Assembly: GCA_003427395.1 (NCBI GenBank)
Contig: BFEA01000886.1
Coordinates: forward strand, 114,820-142,158
DNA length: 27,339 nucleotides
Source: Chara braunii
Lineage: Eukaryota; Streptophyta; Charophyceae; Charales; Characeae
Reading direction: 5' to 3'
Shown piece by piece: positions 9,380 to 18,214 of this stretch; position 1 is the stretch's first letter, and each line of letters begins with the position of its first letter. The notes under the pieces were generated by a model. It was given only the letters and a program-made list of their open reading frames with translations. It searched no databases and was not told the DNA's origin. Position numbers and translations under genes: made by a program.

Positions 9380-11200
9380 ATGAGTGGATCAGCGGGTGGT
9401 GAGGGTGCAAACGACGATAGGAGAGTAATAAGGATATCATCCCTTAGAATTCCTAGAGTGTTCCAGACCCTAGAACAGGGAGAAGAGAGAAGGTTAAGGG
9501 CTGAAGCTAGGGCCCGTAACCTTGAGGCTGCAAGAGTAGCAGCAACCGCTAGAGCGGTTGCAATGGCTAATGGCGCTTCCGCAGCATCTGCTGCAAACTC
9601 AACTGGTCAAGGGCTAGGCATGCCTACCGGTTCACAGTCAATCTCCAGTACGTCAGGGATTGGAACTAGTCAGATGGCGGGCTCGCAGTTCAGCTCGCCG
9701 CCTCCACGCACCCGGGTGCAGATGGAGCTCCAGCAAGTAGAGAGGATCCGCTTAAGGTTAGAGGAAGAACTTAGGCATGCTACTAAAAGAGAAAAAGAGA
9801 TCAAAGATAGAAGTGCTAGACTACACAGCAGGGAGGCAGATCAGGCTGCGTTAGAAGGATTAGATGACTCGACCCTCAGCAACAATGAAAAGATTTTGAA
9901 GGCGAGCATCATGTCCATGCATGCATACATGGACAGTAAACTGGATGCAATCCAGGACACCTTGGACCAGATGCTGAATGCTATGCATAAGCCGGGGATC
10001 CAGCCAGCAGCTTTACCATCGCTGCCACTCTCAGCGATGACAGGCCTCTATGCCGCTCAGTCTACACCACCACCAAGTGTATCATCAACAGTAGCCCTAT
10101 CTCAGACTGTTGCTTCTTCATCTTCTGGTCCAGCCACTGTTGCTACACCACGGTCGCCACCTGTCTCACAACAGGGACAACAATATCCTTCGTACCCCAA
10201 GACCCCACTGAACCCACATGCAACCTTCTCAGGAGATAGGAAGGATGAGGCTCTCGACACATGATTGAGAACGGTGCCAGTGTGGGTAAGGGCAAAGAGG
10301 ACGTTGGTAGAAGAGGAGGTGATTACTGCTGCATCCTACTTAGAGGGTTCAACAGCCCGTTGGCTAAACGGATTGGTCGCTTCAAAGGGCTACGGCAGGA
10401 ACATGCATGATTGGGCGCATATCCATACATTAGAAAGCTTTATGGATTTAGTTGAGGCTCGTTGGCACAACCCTCAGCAGGCACAGATTGCCACTGATGG
10501 GCTCTTAAAGCTTGATACTAGAAAGTACAAGTCTGTGCGGGAACTCACCATAGCCGTAGAGCGCCTGATCGTCGTCCCGGGAGTGGAGTACAATCCACAG
10601 GTCTTGCTGACCATGTTCCTGAGATGTCTTCCCACAGACATTAGGAACTTATTAGCCAGCGAGGCTCGACGCGAGTATCACACATTTGAGTCATTCAGCA
10701 AGAAGGCCCTAGACTTAGAGGTTACGCTGGGTGGAGCTCAAACCCCTTCTACGGATGGGAGAAAGAAGAAGACTCCACAAGAATGGAAGAAGAAGGGTAG
10801 TCGATTCATGATGGTTGATTACGATGGGAATCAAACCGAGATCGATGATGTTTTCGATCTTGTGGAGGGTTCAGAGTTTGACGGCGAGGAGAGTGCTGAG
10901 GGTAGCAACCTCGCCGCCGTAGTTAAGACTAAGGCAGCTGGCCGTGGCAAGGGCAGTCAACAAAGGAGTCAGGGGCAGGCCGCTAACCCAAACAAAATAG
11001 CTGCTTGGGTGAGAGCAGGTCTGGATCAAGAAGTGTGGCGGGATCGTTCGTCTCGTGGTGCTTGTATTAACTGTGGTGAGTATGATCACACCCAGTTTAA
11101 ATGCAAGAACCCGAAGGTCTCGCAGAAGATCCCTCCTAAGGGTGGGTTCTCTTCTTCTCAATCTGGGGCCTCTACGAGCTCCAATTCGGGAAACACTTAG
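9380..11200 (+). pseudogene. gag: gag of element A (one nonsense codon)
   Basis: A 606-codon frame interrupted by TGA at 10262-10264, where element B reads GGG (Gly) in the sequence FNTGLR. The N-terminal third is Ala/Ser-rich, then a charged coiled-coil segment (about residues 115-150, EELRHATKREKEIKDR). A capsid-like region follows, with WLNGL, FMDLVEARWHNP and LRCLPTDIRNLLASEA. A CCHC knuckle CINCGEYDHTQFKC (11063-11104) lies near the end. Gag forms the particle and binds the genomic RNA. The frame ends just after GGGAAAC, and pol follows in the -1 frame. Confidence 0.88.
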
Positions 11201-11227
11201 GACTAGTAGAAGTTATAGTTGCTTCTA
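11188..11227 (+). promoter_or_regulatory. -1 programmed frameshift signal, element A
   Basis: GGGAAAC (11188-11194) lies in the phase G GGA AAC relative to gag, the canonical X XXY YYZ arrangement. The gag stop TAG is six bases after it. The -1 frame is the pol frame and is open from the heptamer onward. A stem TAGAAG/CTTCTA (11207-11212 with 11222-11227) follows after a 12-nt spacer. The same arrangement is present in element B. Confidence 0.75.
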
Positions 11228-12704
11228 ATCTCGTTGAAGCGGGTGGTGCACCCTCCCCGTCTCAAGAGATGGCAAAAGCTATTGACTCCTTAGTCACCCC
11301 GTAGACGCATCCGGACCCAACTATACTCTGTACGTTGGATGTGTCTGAGCCCTTAGAGGACCTTCAAGGTGAGTGGTCCGCAAGGGACCCTCGTGAGTCC
11401 TGGGTGGCACTGAGTAGAGGTCCTAGAGGGGAGCATTTCGTTGTGGAAGTTGATGTGGGTGGTCGCAAGTGCGGCGCCTTCGTAGACATTGGCTCTACAC
11501 GAAACTTCATAAGTCGCGACTGCGTTGACAGACTGTGCCTAAAGGACCGGGTGCAGCGCCTTAGTAGACCGGTAGCATCTACTTTGGCCAACAAAGAGCG
11601 CATGATGGTGGAGGACTATGTTAAAGATGTAGTCTGCACCTTCTCCTACCCAGGAGGAGAGATAAACCATAAGATATCATTCCTGGTGAGCGACGAGTTG
11701 CCCTTTGATATGTTATTGGGCATGTACTACCTCGAGGTTGCTAAGCCCCAATTTGATTGGGACAAGAAGGTGTTAAAGCACGAGTTACCTAGTGGGAGAA
11801 CCGTGAGACTGGCCAAGTACAAAGCCAGTAGGTTAGTAGACTCCTATGGGTGCTTATGCGCATCAGCCTTTTATAATTATTATAAACAGAACCCAAAGGA
11901 AGGAATGTACTTAGTCTATGTCTCTGCAAAAGGGGAGGCCGTTAAAACACCCCAGAGATAGAGACCATCGTCGCCAAGTACCCAGATCTGTTCGAGGAGC
12001 CTACAGGAGTCGTAGACAGGGAGATTGTCCATGCCATAGAGATTATCCCAGGAAGTAAAACACCTAAGGGTAGAATCTATAGGATGGCTCCAGCCGAGTT
12101 GGACGAACTTCGGCGGCAACTGAAAGAGCTCATTCGGCCTAGCACTTCCCTCTATGGCTCACCAGTTTTATTTGTTCCAAAGAAACGGGGAGCACTAAGG
12201 ATGTGCATTGACTATAGAGGCCTCAATGCCATCACCGTTAAGAACGCAGAGCCTCTACCGCGCATCGACGACCTATTGGATAGGGTGCAGGGATGTAAGT
12301 ACTACACAAAGATAGACTTAAAATCCGGCTACCATCAGATTGCCATTAGACCAGAGGACCAACATAAAACCGCATTTCAGACCAGGTACGGTCTGTACGA
12401 GTTTGTGGTGATGCCCTTTGGCCTTTGCAATGCGCCGGGTACATTCCAGCACGCCATGAATAGGATCTTCCATGACTACTTGGATAAGTTTGTTGTCGTG
12501 TACCTCGACGACATACTTATCTTCAGTAGATCTGTCGAGGAGCATGCTCAGCATGTAGACATTGTACTTTCACTCCTTCAACAACACAAGTATAAGATAA
12601 ACATAGAGAAATGCGGGTTCGGTCGCACTCGAATCTTGTACTTGGGTCATGAAGTATCCACGGATAGGATTAGGCCTGAAGATGCTAAGGTTGCTAGCAT
12701 ACGT
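11195..12704 (+). pseudogene. pol: pol of element A, part 1: protease and reverse transcriptase
   Basis: Read in the -1 frame from the frameshift site. Lesions: TAG at 11302-11304 (CAG in B), loss of one C near 11950 (B has five C, A four), and an in-frame 15-nt loss that removes TEKGW before IRPSTS. The retropepsin-like domain has [14 protein letters not shown] followed by DIGST (from 11485) where D-S/T-G is usual. RT motifs in order: [46 protein letters not shown], catalytic YLDD (12501-12512), YLGHEVS. Similarity to B stops at 12704, where the hairpin-rich island begins. The RT connection and RNase H present in B (26465-27050) are missing. Confidence 0.88.
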
Positions 12705-13100
12705 TGTCGGGGCAAATACCCTGACAAGGATATTTGCCGGGTTTTTTCAACGTCGCACGTTGTTTGACTCTTTCGTTGAATTGAAGGACTTGATGAGAGG
12801 ATGTTGCCAAAAGTTTATTCAAACATGACCTATGACTGACACACTGAAAGTTTTCTGACGTTAGTCCGAGCGCGTGTGGTGTCCAGGAGTAACGGATGTG
12901 AATGGTAATGTTTCGCTTTTAACGAAGCCGCAGGAAAATGCGGACATAGGAACGGTAAACTAACAGCCGCACGATTCAGGGCCTAAGGAGGCAAAAAAGG
13001 GGGGAATAGGAAGAAGGGTTTTGATCCTAGGGTCGCGGGGGTTGACACTAAGCCAGGGGGTTGAAAGGCTGATGTTGAGGCCCCGCGGCTAGCTGAGCAT

Positions 13101-13187
13101 GCAGGGCCACAAGCAGGCGAGGCCTGCAGGGCCGCAAGCAGGTTGGGCCTGCAAGGCTACGGGCAGGCAAAGCCTGCAAGGTTACGG
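13101..13187. repeat. 25-bp GC-rich tandem repeat, about 3.5 copies
   Basis: Units start at 13101, 13126, 13151 and 13176 (partial) with consensus GCARGGCYRCRRGCAGG followed by a variable stretch ending in GCCT. Confidence 0.8.
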
Positions 13188-13231
13188 TATGGGGGAAACC
13201 TGACTGGGCAAGCTCTTCATATAGAAGAGTC

Positions 13232-13257
13232 GCTCCTATCACTGTCGTGATAGGAGC
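13232..13257. repeat. Perfect 11-bp inverted repeat, 4-nt loop
   Basis: GCTCCTATCAC pairs with GTGATAGGAGC across TGTC. Confidence 0.85.
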
Positions 13258-13701
13258 TAGCCTAGTAGGTTACCGCCCAGGACTCATACCCGGCTGATAC
13301 CGGGATTGAATCTGAACTGCTGCACTCTACTGGGCATAGCTCCTTTCGGAGCTGCCCCTTCAGAAGTGGCGTGGTCGATTTTGACCACACGATCTCGGAG
13401 ATCGCACGGCCGAGATCGATCGCGCGCAGATCAGCTTGGCCCTTGTGTAACGATGATGTGTATAAACGAGAAACAGAAAAAATATATATATATATATAAT
13501 AAAATAAAATAAAATAAATAAATAAAATCTAACTAAAGAAGTGCGCCACATGGCGCATGGGGATCTGACAGGGACTTGCAATCCCTGAAAAGGAGGAAAC
13601 GGGCAGGTAAGTTCTTTTGTTTTCGTTTTGTTTTGTTTTTTTTGTTTTTCTAGATTTCTGTTTTAGATTTGTTTCTAGATTTTTTTTCTTCTTGCCCTCG
13701 T

Positions 13702-13738
13702 CCGAGCAGTCGTTCGTTTTGATGAACGAGCTGCTCGG
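13702..13738. repeat. Nested hairpin
   Basis: Outer arms CCGAGCAG/CTGCTCGG enclose inner arms TCGTTC/GAACGA with a GTTTTGAT loop. Same design as 14206-14247. Confidence 0.8.
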
Positions 13739-14205
13739 CTGAGGTCCCACTCGCGAAAGGATAGGATCGAGCTCCTGAATCTGGATGTGTTTCATGCCGA
13801 TTTGCAGAAAGCAGTTCAAACTCGACTTTCTGCACATCCCCGTAACCTCACCCAGATTCAGGCATTCGATTCGATTCTCTTTGCTGATGGAACCACGCCC
13901 TGGGGGTTTAATGCACATGACCGAAACGCCACGAGTCGTGACTCGCCAACGGGAAAAAGAATGTAAAAAAAAAAAAACCCTACAACTGAGGCGCCATGTG
14001 GCGCAAGGAGAACTGCGGGGACTTTAGGTCCCCAAAAGGGTCTTGCAGGCGCCCGTTTTCACAGGCATCCTTTTCACTTTCAGGTAAGTTTTTTCTTTTC
14101 TGATTTTGGTTGAGTTTCTTTCTATATTTGCTATAGATTTTTCTTAGATTTTCCTTTAGATTTTTTTAATTTTTTTTTTCTTCTTCTTTTGTTCGTGAAT
14201 TTACT

Positions 14206-14247
14206 AAAGCACCCGTTCGTTTTAACGAACGGGCTGCCGTGTGCTTT
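14206..14247. repeat. Nested hairpin, second example
   Basis: Outer arms AAAGCAC/GTGCTTT enclose CCCGTTCG/CGAACGGG. The inner loop keeps the GTTCGTTTT..GAAC core of 13702-13738, followed by GCTGC, while the outer arms differ completely. Confidence 0.8.
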
Positions 14248-14457
14248 CGAAGGGAGGAGCAAAATTGAATGGACTTGCCGCTAATAGCGGTTGTATGAGA
14301 GCGAGGGTTCTTGGGACCTGTGCTCGAGTTACGAAGGGGGCATGACTGTGCCAGAATGTTTCGTCGGACTCACACTGACTCTTCAGGAGGCTGAACCTCG
14401 ACAGCCTGGCCAGGTGTGAATGGATCCACCCTCGTTCGTGGATCTATACATTGTCGT

Positions 14458-14512
14458 GGTGTGTGTGTGTGTGTGTGCGCGTGTGTGTGTGTAAGAGAGA
14501 GAGAGAGAGAGA
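14458..14512. repeat. (GT)n then (GA)n microsatellite
   Basis: A GT run with a CGC interruption directly followed by a GA run. Confidence 0.9.
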
Positions 14513-14744
14513 AGGGAACCCACCAGAGAGTGCGCGTTCTTTTTAAAAACGGGCTGCTCTCTTGGGCCGCCGCGCCTGTATCAGGTGCTCATTTGCACCA
14601 GATACAGGCTCAACCCCATGAAAAGACTGAGAAGGGGGAGGGTGCCTGTTCGTTTTAGGCGACAAGTTGCTTCCAGCAAAAAAAAAAAAAAAAAAAAAAA
14701 AAACAAGGGGGTAGGTAGAAAGAAAAAAAGAAAGGAAATAAATA

Positions 14745-14764
14745 GCGGCCACGTACGTGGCCGC
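14745..14764. repeat. Perfect 20-bp palindrome
   Basis: GCGGCCACGTACGTGGCCGC is self-complementary without a loop. A related GGCC-rich inverted pair lies at about 14832-14857. Confidence 0.9.
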
Positions 14765-14860
14765 GGGTTTAGGGAAGATACAGGAGGTAGGAAGAAGAAA
14801 AGGGGACAGGAAAAGGAGAGGAGGAAAGTGTAACGGCCGTGAATGTGGCCGCGGCCGTGG

Positions 14861-14911
14861 AACAGGTGCAGTCCCTAGAAGCTTCTAGGGGCTGATGGGA
14901 CTGCGCCTGTT
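14861..14911. repeat. Hairpin with an 18-bp palindromic core
   Basis: CCCTAGAAGCTTCTAGGG (14873-14890) is a perfect palindrome. It is enclosed by arms AACAGGTGCAGT / ACTGCGCCTGTT with one mismatch. Confidence 0.85.
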
Positions 14912-14955
14912 CAGTTGAGCATGCAGTCCTAAAATCGCTTGGTACCATGGCTACG

Positions 14956-15105
14956 CCGGACCCGGACCCGGACATTTCCGGACATGGAACCGGACCCGTG
15001 TCCGGTAGTTTCCGGACGTCCGGAATTCCGGACATTTCTGGACCTCCGGACATGGGGGGATCCGGACGGTCCGGACGTTTGGACAGGTCCGGAAATGTCC
15101 GGACC
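14956..15105. repeat. Array of TCCGGA/GTCCGGAC motifs
   Basis: More than a dozen CCGGA or TCCGG motifs in 150 bp at irregular spacing, many joined as GTCCGGAC or TCCGGACAT. One more GTCCGGAC (15345-15352) sits exactly at the junction where element A pol resumes. Confidence 0.8.
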
Positions 15106-15352
15106 ATTAAAAAAAATAAAAATAAAAAAATCTGAAAAAAAAGTATGTTATGCAGAATAACAATGCAAACCCCTTTTGCCTCAGAGTCATGTCAGAATTC
15201 CTAACCAAACTTGAGTTAAAAGTCAAAAACTATAAAAAGCTTAAAAAAAGGCTTAAAAAAGTTAAAAAACCTAATAAAAGGTAATGAATTATTCATAATA
15301 AAAAACTTGAGGTTGTCTAATAAATTATTATAGAGAGAGAGCATGTCCGGAC

Positions 15353-16541
15353 CTAGGTGCGCTGATTTCTAAGTTTGGTTTGTCTGAGGACGTGACTCGA
15401 TCGTTGGATGAAGCCTACAAGGAAGATCCCATCACGATGGGCATCATCAACAAACTACAGGCTAAAGATAAGGCCACCACTGACGAGTTTGTGATTCTTT
15501 CTTGAGAAGGCAGGGTTCAAGAGGTTAGTGGTTCCATCTAGAGAAACTTTGCGAAATTTATTTTTAGGTGAGTGCCACGACGCAATGGGACACTTCGGCT
15601 ATAAGAAGACGAGTGTTAATTTAGTACAGCGATTCTGGTGGCCCAACATGCTTGACGATGTGAAGAAGTACGTGGAGACCTGTCAGGTCTATCAGCGGGA
15701 CAAGCCGCGGACTCGAGCTCCGCTTGGGTTACTCAAGACTTTACCCATTCCTGCTGGCCCAGGGCAGAGTATCTCCATGGACTTCATGGATACTCTTGTG
15801 ACCAGCAAGAATGGCAAGAGGCACATCTTCGTCATAGTGGATAGGTTCACTAAGTACGCTAGACTAATCGCCATGCCAGAGACTGCCAGGAGTACGCTAG
15901 ACTAATCGCCATGCCAGAGACTGTCAGGACTGAGCGCGTCATCAAGTTGTTCATGGACAACTGGGTGCGTGATTTTGGATTGCCTAAGACTATCGTTAGT
16001 GATATCTCAAGAGGTCATGATTACTTCCGAGAACAAGCACCGTCGACAGTCCACATTTTAGGTAGGGGAACGCGTCTGGGTCAAGGCTAGTGAACTGGGA
16101 CAAGAGTTTGACATCTCTAGGAAACTAATGCCTCAGTATTTCGGTCCCTGAGAAGTCCTCGATATCGTGGGGAAGGATTTGGATGGTCCCTCATACGTCA
16201 TTCATATCCCTGGTCACTTACGCACTTACCGTGTTTTCCACGCTTCCAAACTTGCACCTTTCGCTGAGACAGCACAGTTCCCATCACGGAGATCTATGTT
16301 GCCCCCAACCATGGATGGCCAAGTGGACGTCGACGACATTCTGGATCACAGAGATACGCATGTTCCTAAGCCACCTGGCAGGGGAAGACCTCCCAAACCT
16401 GCGAGGGAATATAGAGTACATTTCAGGCATCATACAGATCCGAAGGAAGATTGATGGATTTCAAGGGAGGAACTTGTCAAGACAGCTCCTCAGATCGTGG
16501 CCGATTATGAGAAAAGATTGAAGGGGAAGGCACCAGCATGA
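15353..16541 (+). pseudogene. pol: pol of element A, part 2: integrase and chromodomain-like tail
   Basis: Resumes at LGALISKFG, matching B (27060 on). Lesions in order: a small deletion near 15496 that loses MVDGLIYL; a zinc-domain Cys changed (CQVY where CxxC is expected); a 38-bp tandem duplication at 15853-15928 that shifts the frame; a deletion removing the second half of the catalytic core after IVSD; GGP-type Trp turned into TGA at 16149-16151; TGA at 16452-16454. Recognisable parts are HDAMGHFGYKKT with WWPNM (zinc domain), SMDFMDTLV and DRFTKYARLIAMPE (core), ERVWVKASEL, RKLMPQYFGP and VFHASKLAPF (GPY/F region). A chromodomain-like tail has VDDILDHRD, GRPPKPAREYRVHF and WISREELV. Ends at TGA 16539-16541. 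Confidence 0.85.
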
Positions 16542-16783
16542 AGCATCTCAGCGGACTTTCGAAGCTAAGGCACTCGCGGTTAACGACCACCTGAAATTTC
16601 GGAATGAAAGATTCTGAAGTGGTTTGAAACTGCTGAAATGGCCTGAAGACACTTCAGGTCATTTCAAAAGTTTCGGGTGGTTTGGAGGACACGTTTTATG
16701 TTGTTGTTGTTTTTTTTTTCAGCCTGTTTTTTCAGCCACTTCAGGTCATTTCGGGAGTTTCAAGTGTTGGGGACCTTAAACTG

Positions 16784-16882
16784 CTGAAGTGGCTGAAGCT
16801 TCTGAAAGGGGTTTCAGATACCCCCATTCAACCATTTGGATGGGGTACCTGAAACCCCTTTCAGAAGCTTCAGCCACTTCAG
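16784..16882. repeat. Giant hairpin 1 (imperfect arms of about 44 bp)
   Basis: The arm beginning CTGAAGTGGCTGAAGCTTCT pairs with the arm ending AGAAGCTTCAGCCACTTCAG, with few mismatches and a loop around 16826-16840. It is tandem with hairpin 2 at a 135-bp spacing. Confidence 0.88.
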
Positions 16883-16918
16883 GTCATTTCAGGAATTTCA
16901 GGTGGGGACCTGAAACCG

Positions 16919-17018
16919 CTGAAGTGGCTGAAGCTTCTGAAAGGGGTTTCAGGTACCCCCATCCAAATCGTTGGATGGGGGTACCTGAAACCCCTTTCAG
17001 AAGCTTCAGCCACTTCAG
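16919..17018. repeat. Giant hairpin 2 (perfect 48-bp arms, 4-nt loop)
   Basis: Arms 16919-16966 and 16971-17018 are exact reverse complements around ATCG. The linker TCAGGTCATTTCA..A.TTTCAGG with GTGGGGACCTGAA recurs around both hairpins and, partly, upstream at about 16736-16785, so this is a tandem array with about 135-bp period. Confidence 0.93.
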
Positions 17019-17101
17019 GTCATTTCAAGAGTTTCAGGTGGGGACCTGAAGTGGCTGAAAGTGACATGTAAATAGTGTCTGTTGTTAACCATCTCTCAGC
17101 T

Positions 17102-17114
17102 AAGGGGGATGGAA
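17102..17114 (+). promoter_or_regulatory. Polypurine tract of element A
   Basis: AAGGGGGATGGAA directly abuts the 3' LTR; one T interrupts it. It would prime plus-strand synthesis. Confidence 0.8.
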
Positions 17115-18214
17115 TGTGAGAAACAAGCCCTCAAGTGGCCCTATCAGACATCACACTGTTCTGGGCCAAGGCCCCAGCAAGCCAAGTGCCCGCCCTAAGT
17201 GAACGCGGGCCTAAATATTCGTCACAGGCCAAATTCGAAGACTCCATTTGTGGGTATTCAGGCTCTTGCAGCGCGTCAGTTGGTTGAGTGAACGCGCGAG
17301 CCTCACTAAGCTGCGCCATACAGTTGGCCCAGGCCACGAAAGTTGTGCCTGGGCACCTACACACAAAGCAGGGCCGATACATTGAGAAGCAGGCCATCGG
17401 CCTCTGAAAGCAGTACAACCGATGTACCTACCTGGGCGCCCTGCGCAGATGCAGCTAACAGCCCAAGTCTGGAGACTCAGGCCGTGCCCAACTATAAAGG
17501 GCCCAGGCCCTCAACTGTAAGTCTCGGCCTGGGCACAGGGTCTGAGGCCCAACCGGAAGCTACTGGAAGCTTCCAGCCAGGCCACACGCAGCATGCAGCA
17601 GGCTGCCACTTCCATAAAGGAAGTGAGGCAGCCCAGGCCAGGCATTCTGGCCAGCGCTGGCATTGGGAAAGTGCTTCTGCGTTATTCCTTTCATGTTGCG
17701 CTGCTGCCAAGGGCGCTGACGGAGCGCGAGAGGTGAGGTGGGGCGCTGCAGGGCAGCGGGGCGCAAGCGGCCATAGCCGGGCTGCTGGGCGCTAGGGGGT
17801 ACAGCGGATGATCGGGTGGTCTTCAGGGAGTGAGGCGCTGTGTGGGGTAATCAAAGTCCGATTGAGGGTGACGAGATACGTACCTGGTACATGAAGAGAG
17901 GTCACCGATGGTGTTGACAGTCATGTACATTGGTCTTCGTGAGCCGAAGCGATCCTGTTGTGTGAACCAGCTGTAGGGTAGTGTAGTATGGTAGAGTAGG
18001 CTGGGCGTTGTGCGCCAGACAGAGAGAGCGACTCTGGATACTGTGTTGGTGTGGCCTACGGGCTTGGACATTGGCTCAATACTTCATTGTATTGCTCTTT
18101 ATGGATGGTTTTCTCGGTGCATTTGTACTCTCTACTTGGGATACTACTACTTGCTCAGCTGTGTGATTTCGCAACTTGGTCTTATGTATATTGCTCACTC
18201 TCATATTCCTTGCA
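17115..18214 (+). repeat. 3' LTR of element A
   Basis: Starts TGTGAGAAACAAG and ends TTCCTTGCA; aligns end to end with 7023-8118. Followed by CTAG, the same four bases that precede the 5' LTR. Confidence 0.92.

Larger units (their letters stand above)
12705..15352. other. Hairpin-rich foreign island inside element A pol
   Basis: 2.65 kb replacing about 590 bp of pol sequence. No protein domain is recognisable. It carries many inverted repeats: 12711-12738, 13213-13229, 13232-13257, 13702-13738 (nested), 14206-14247 (nested), perfect palindromes at 14745-14764 and 14873-14890. It also has a 25-bp GC-rich tandem repeat, T-rich tracts after two CAGGTAAGT sites, poly(A) at about 14679-14703, GT and GA microsatellites and a TCCGGA array. 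No clear terminal repeats or target-site duplication were found. It could be a filler or transposon patchwork from a palindrome-rich locus. Confidence 0.7.
16542..17101 (+). other. 3' untranslated region of element A
   Basis: Non-coding stretch between pol and the polypurine tract, dominated by CTGAA/TTCAG repeats and the two giant hairpins. A T-rich tract lies at about 16700-16730. Confidence 0.75.
7023..18214 (+). mobile_element. Ty3/gypsy chromovirus-like LTR retrotransposon A
   Basis: Complete at both ends: LTRs of about 1.1 kb, primer-binding site, leader, gag, pol with a chromodomain-like tail, polypurine tract. A 4-bp CTAG flanks both sides (7019-7022, 18215-18218). Domain order (PR, RT, lost RNase H, IN with GPY/F-like region and chromodomain-like end) places it among chromoviruses. 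It inserted into the second LINE unit, so it is younger than that unit. The two LTRs differ by about 3% over the first 150 bp I aligned. The coding region is thoroughly broken, and 12705-15352 is foreign. Confidence 0.9.

Noticed and set aside
12711-12738. Hairpin at the left edge of the island as a Helitron terminus
   Set aside because: No CTRR end or TC start and no A/T target junction; the hairpin is at the wrong relative position.
12795-12830. Possible hammerhead ribozyme (TTGATGAGAGG)
   Set aside because: The core needs CTGATGA plus GAAA and a cleavage triplet in the right stems; these are not there.
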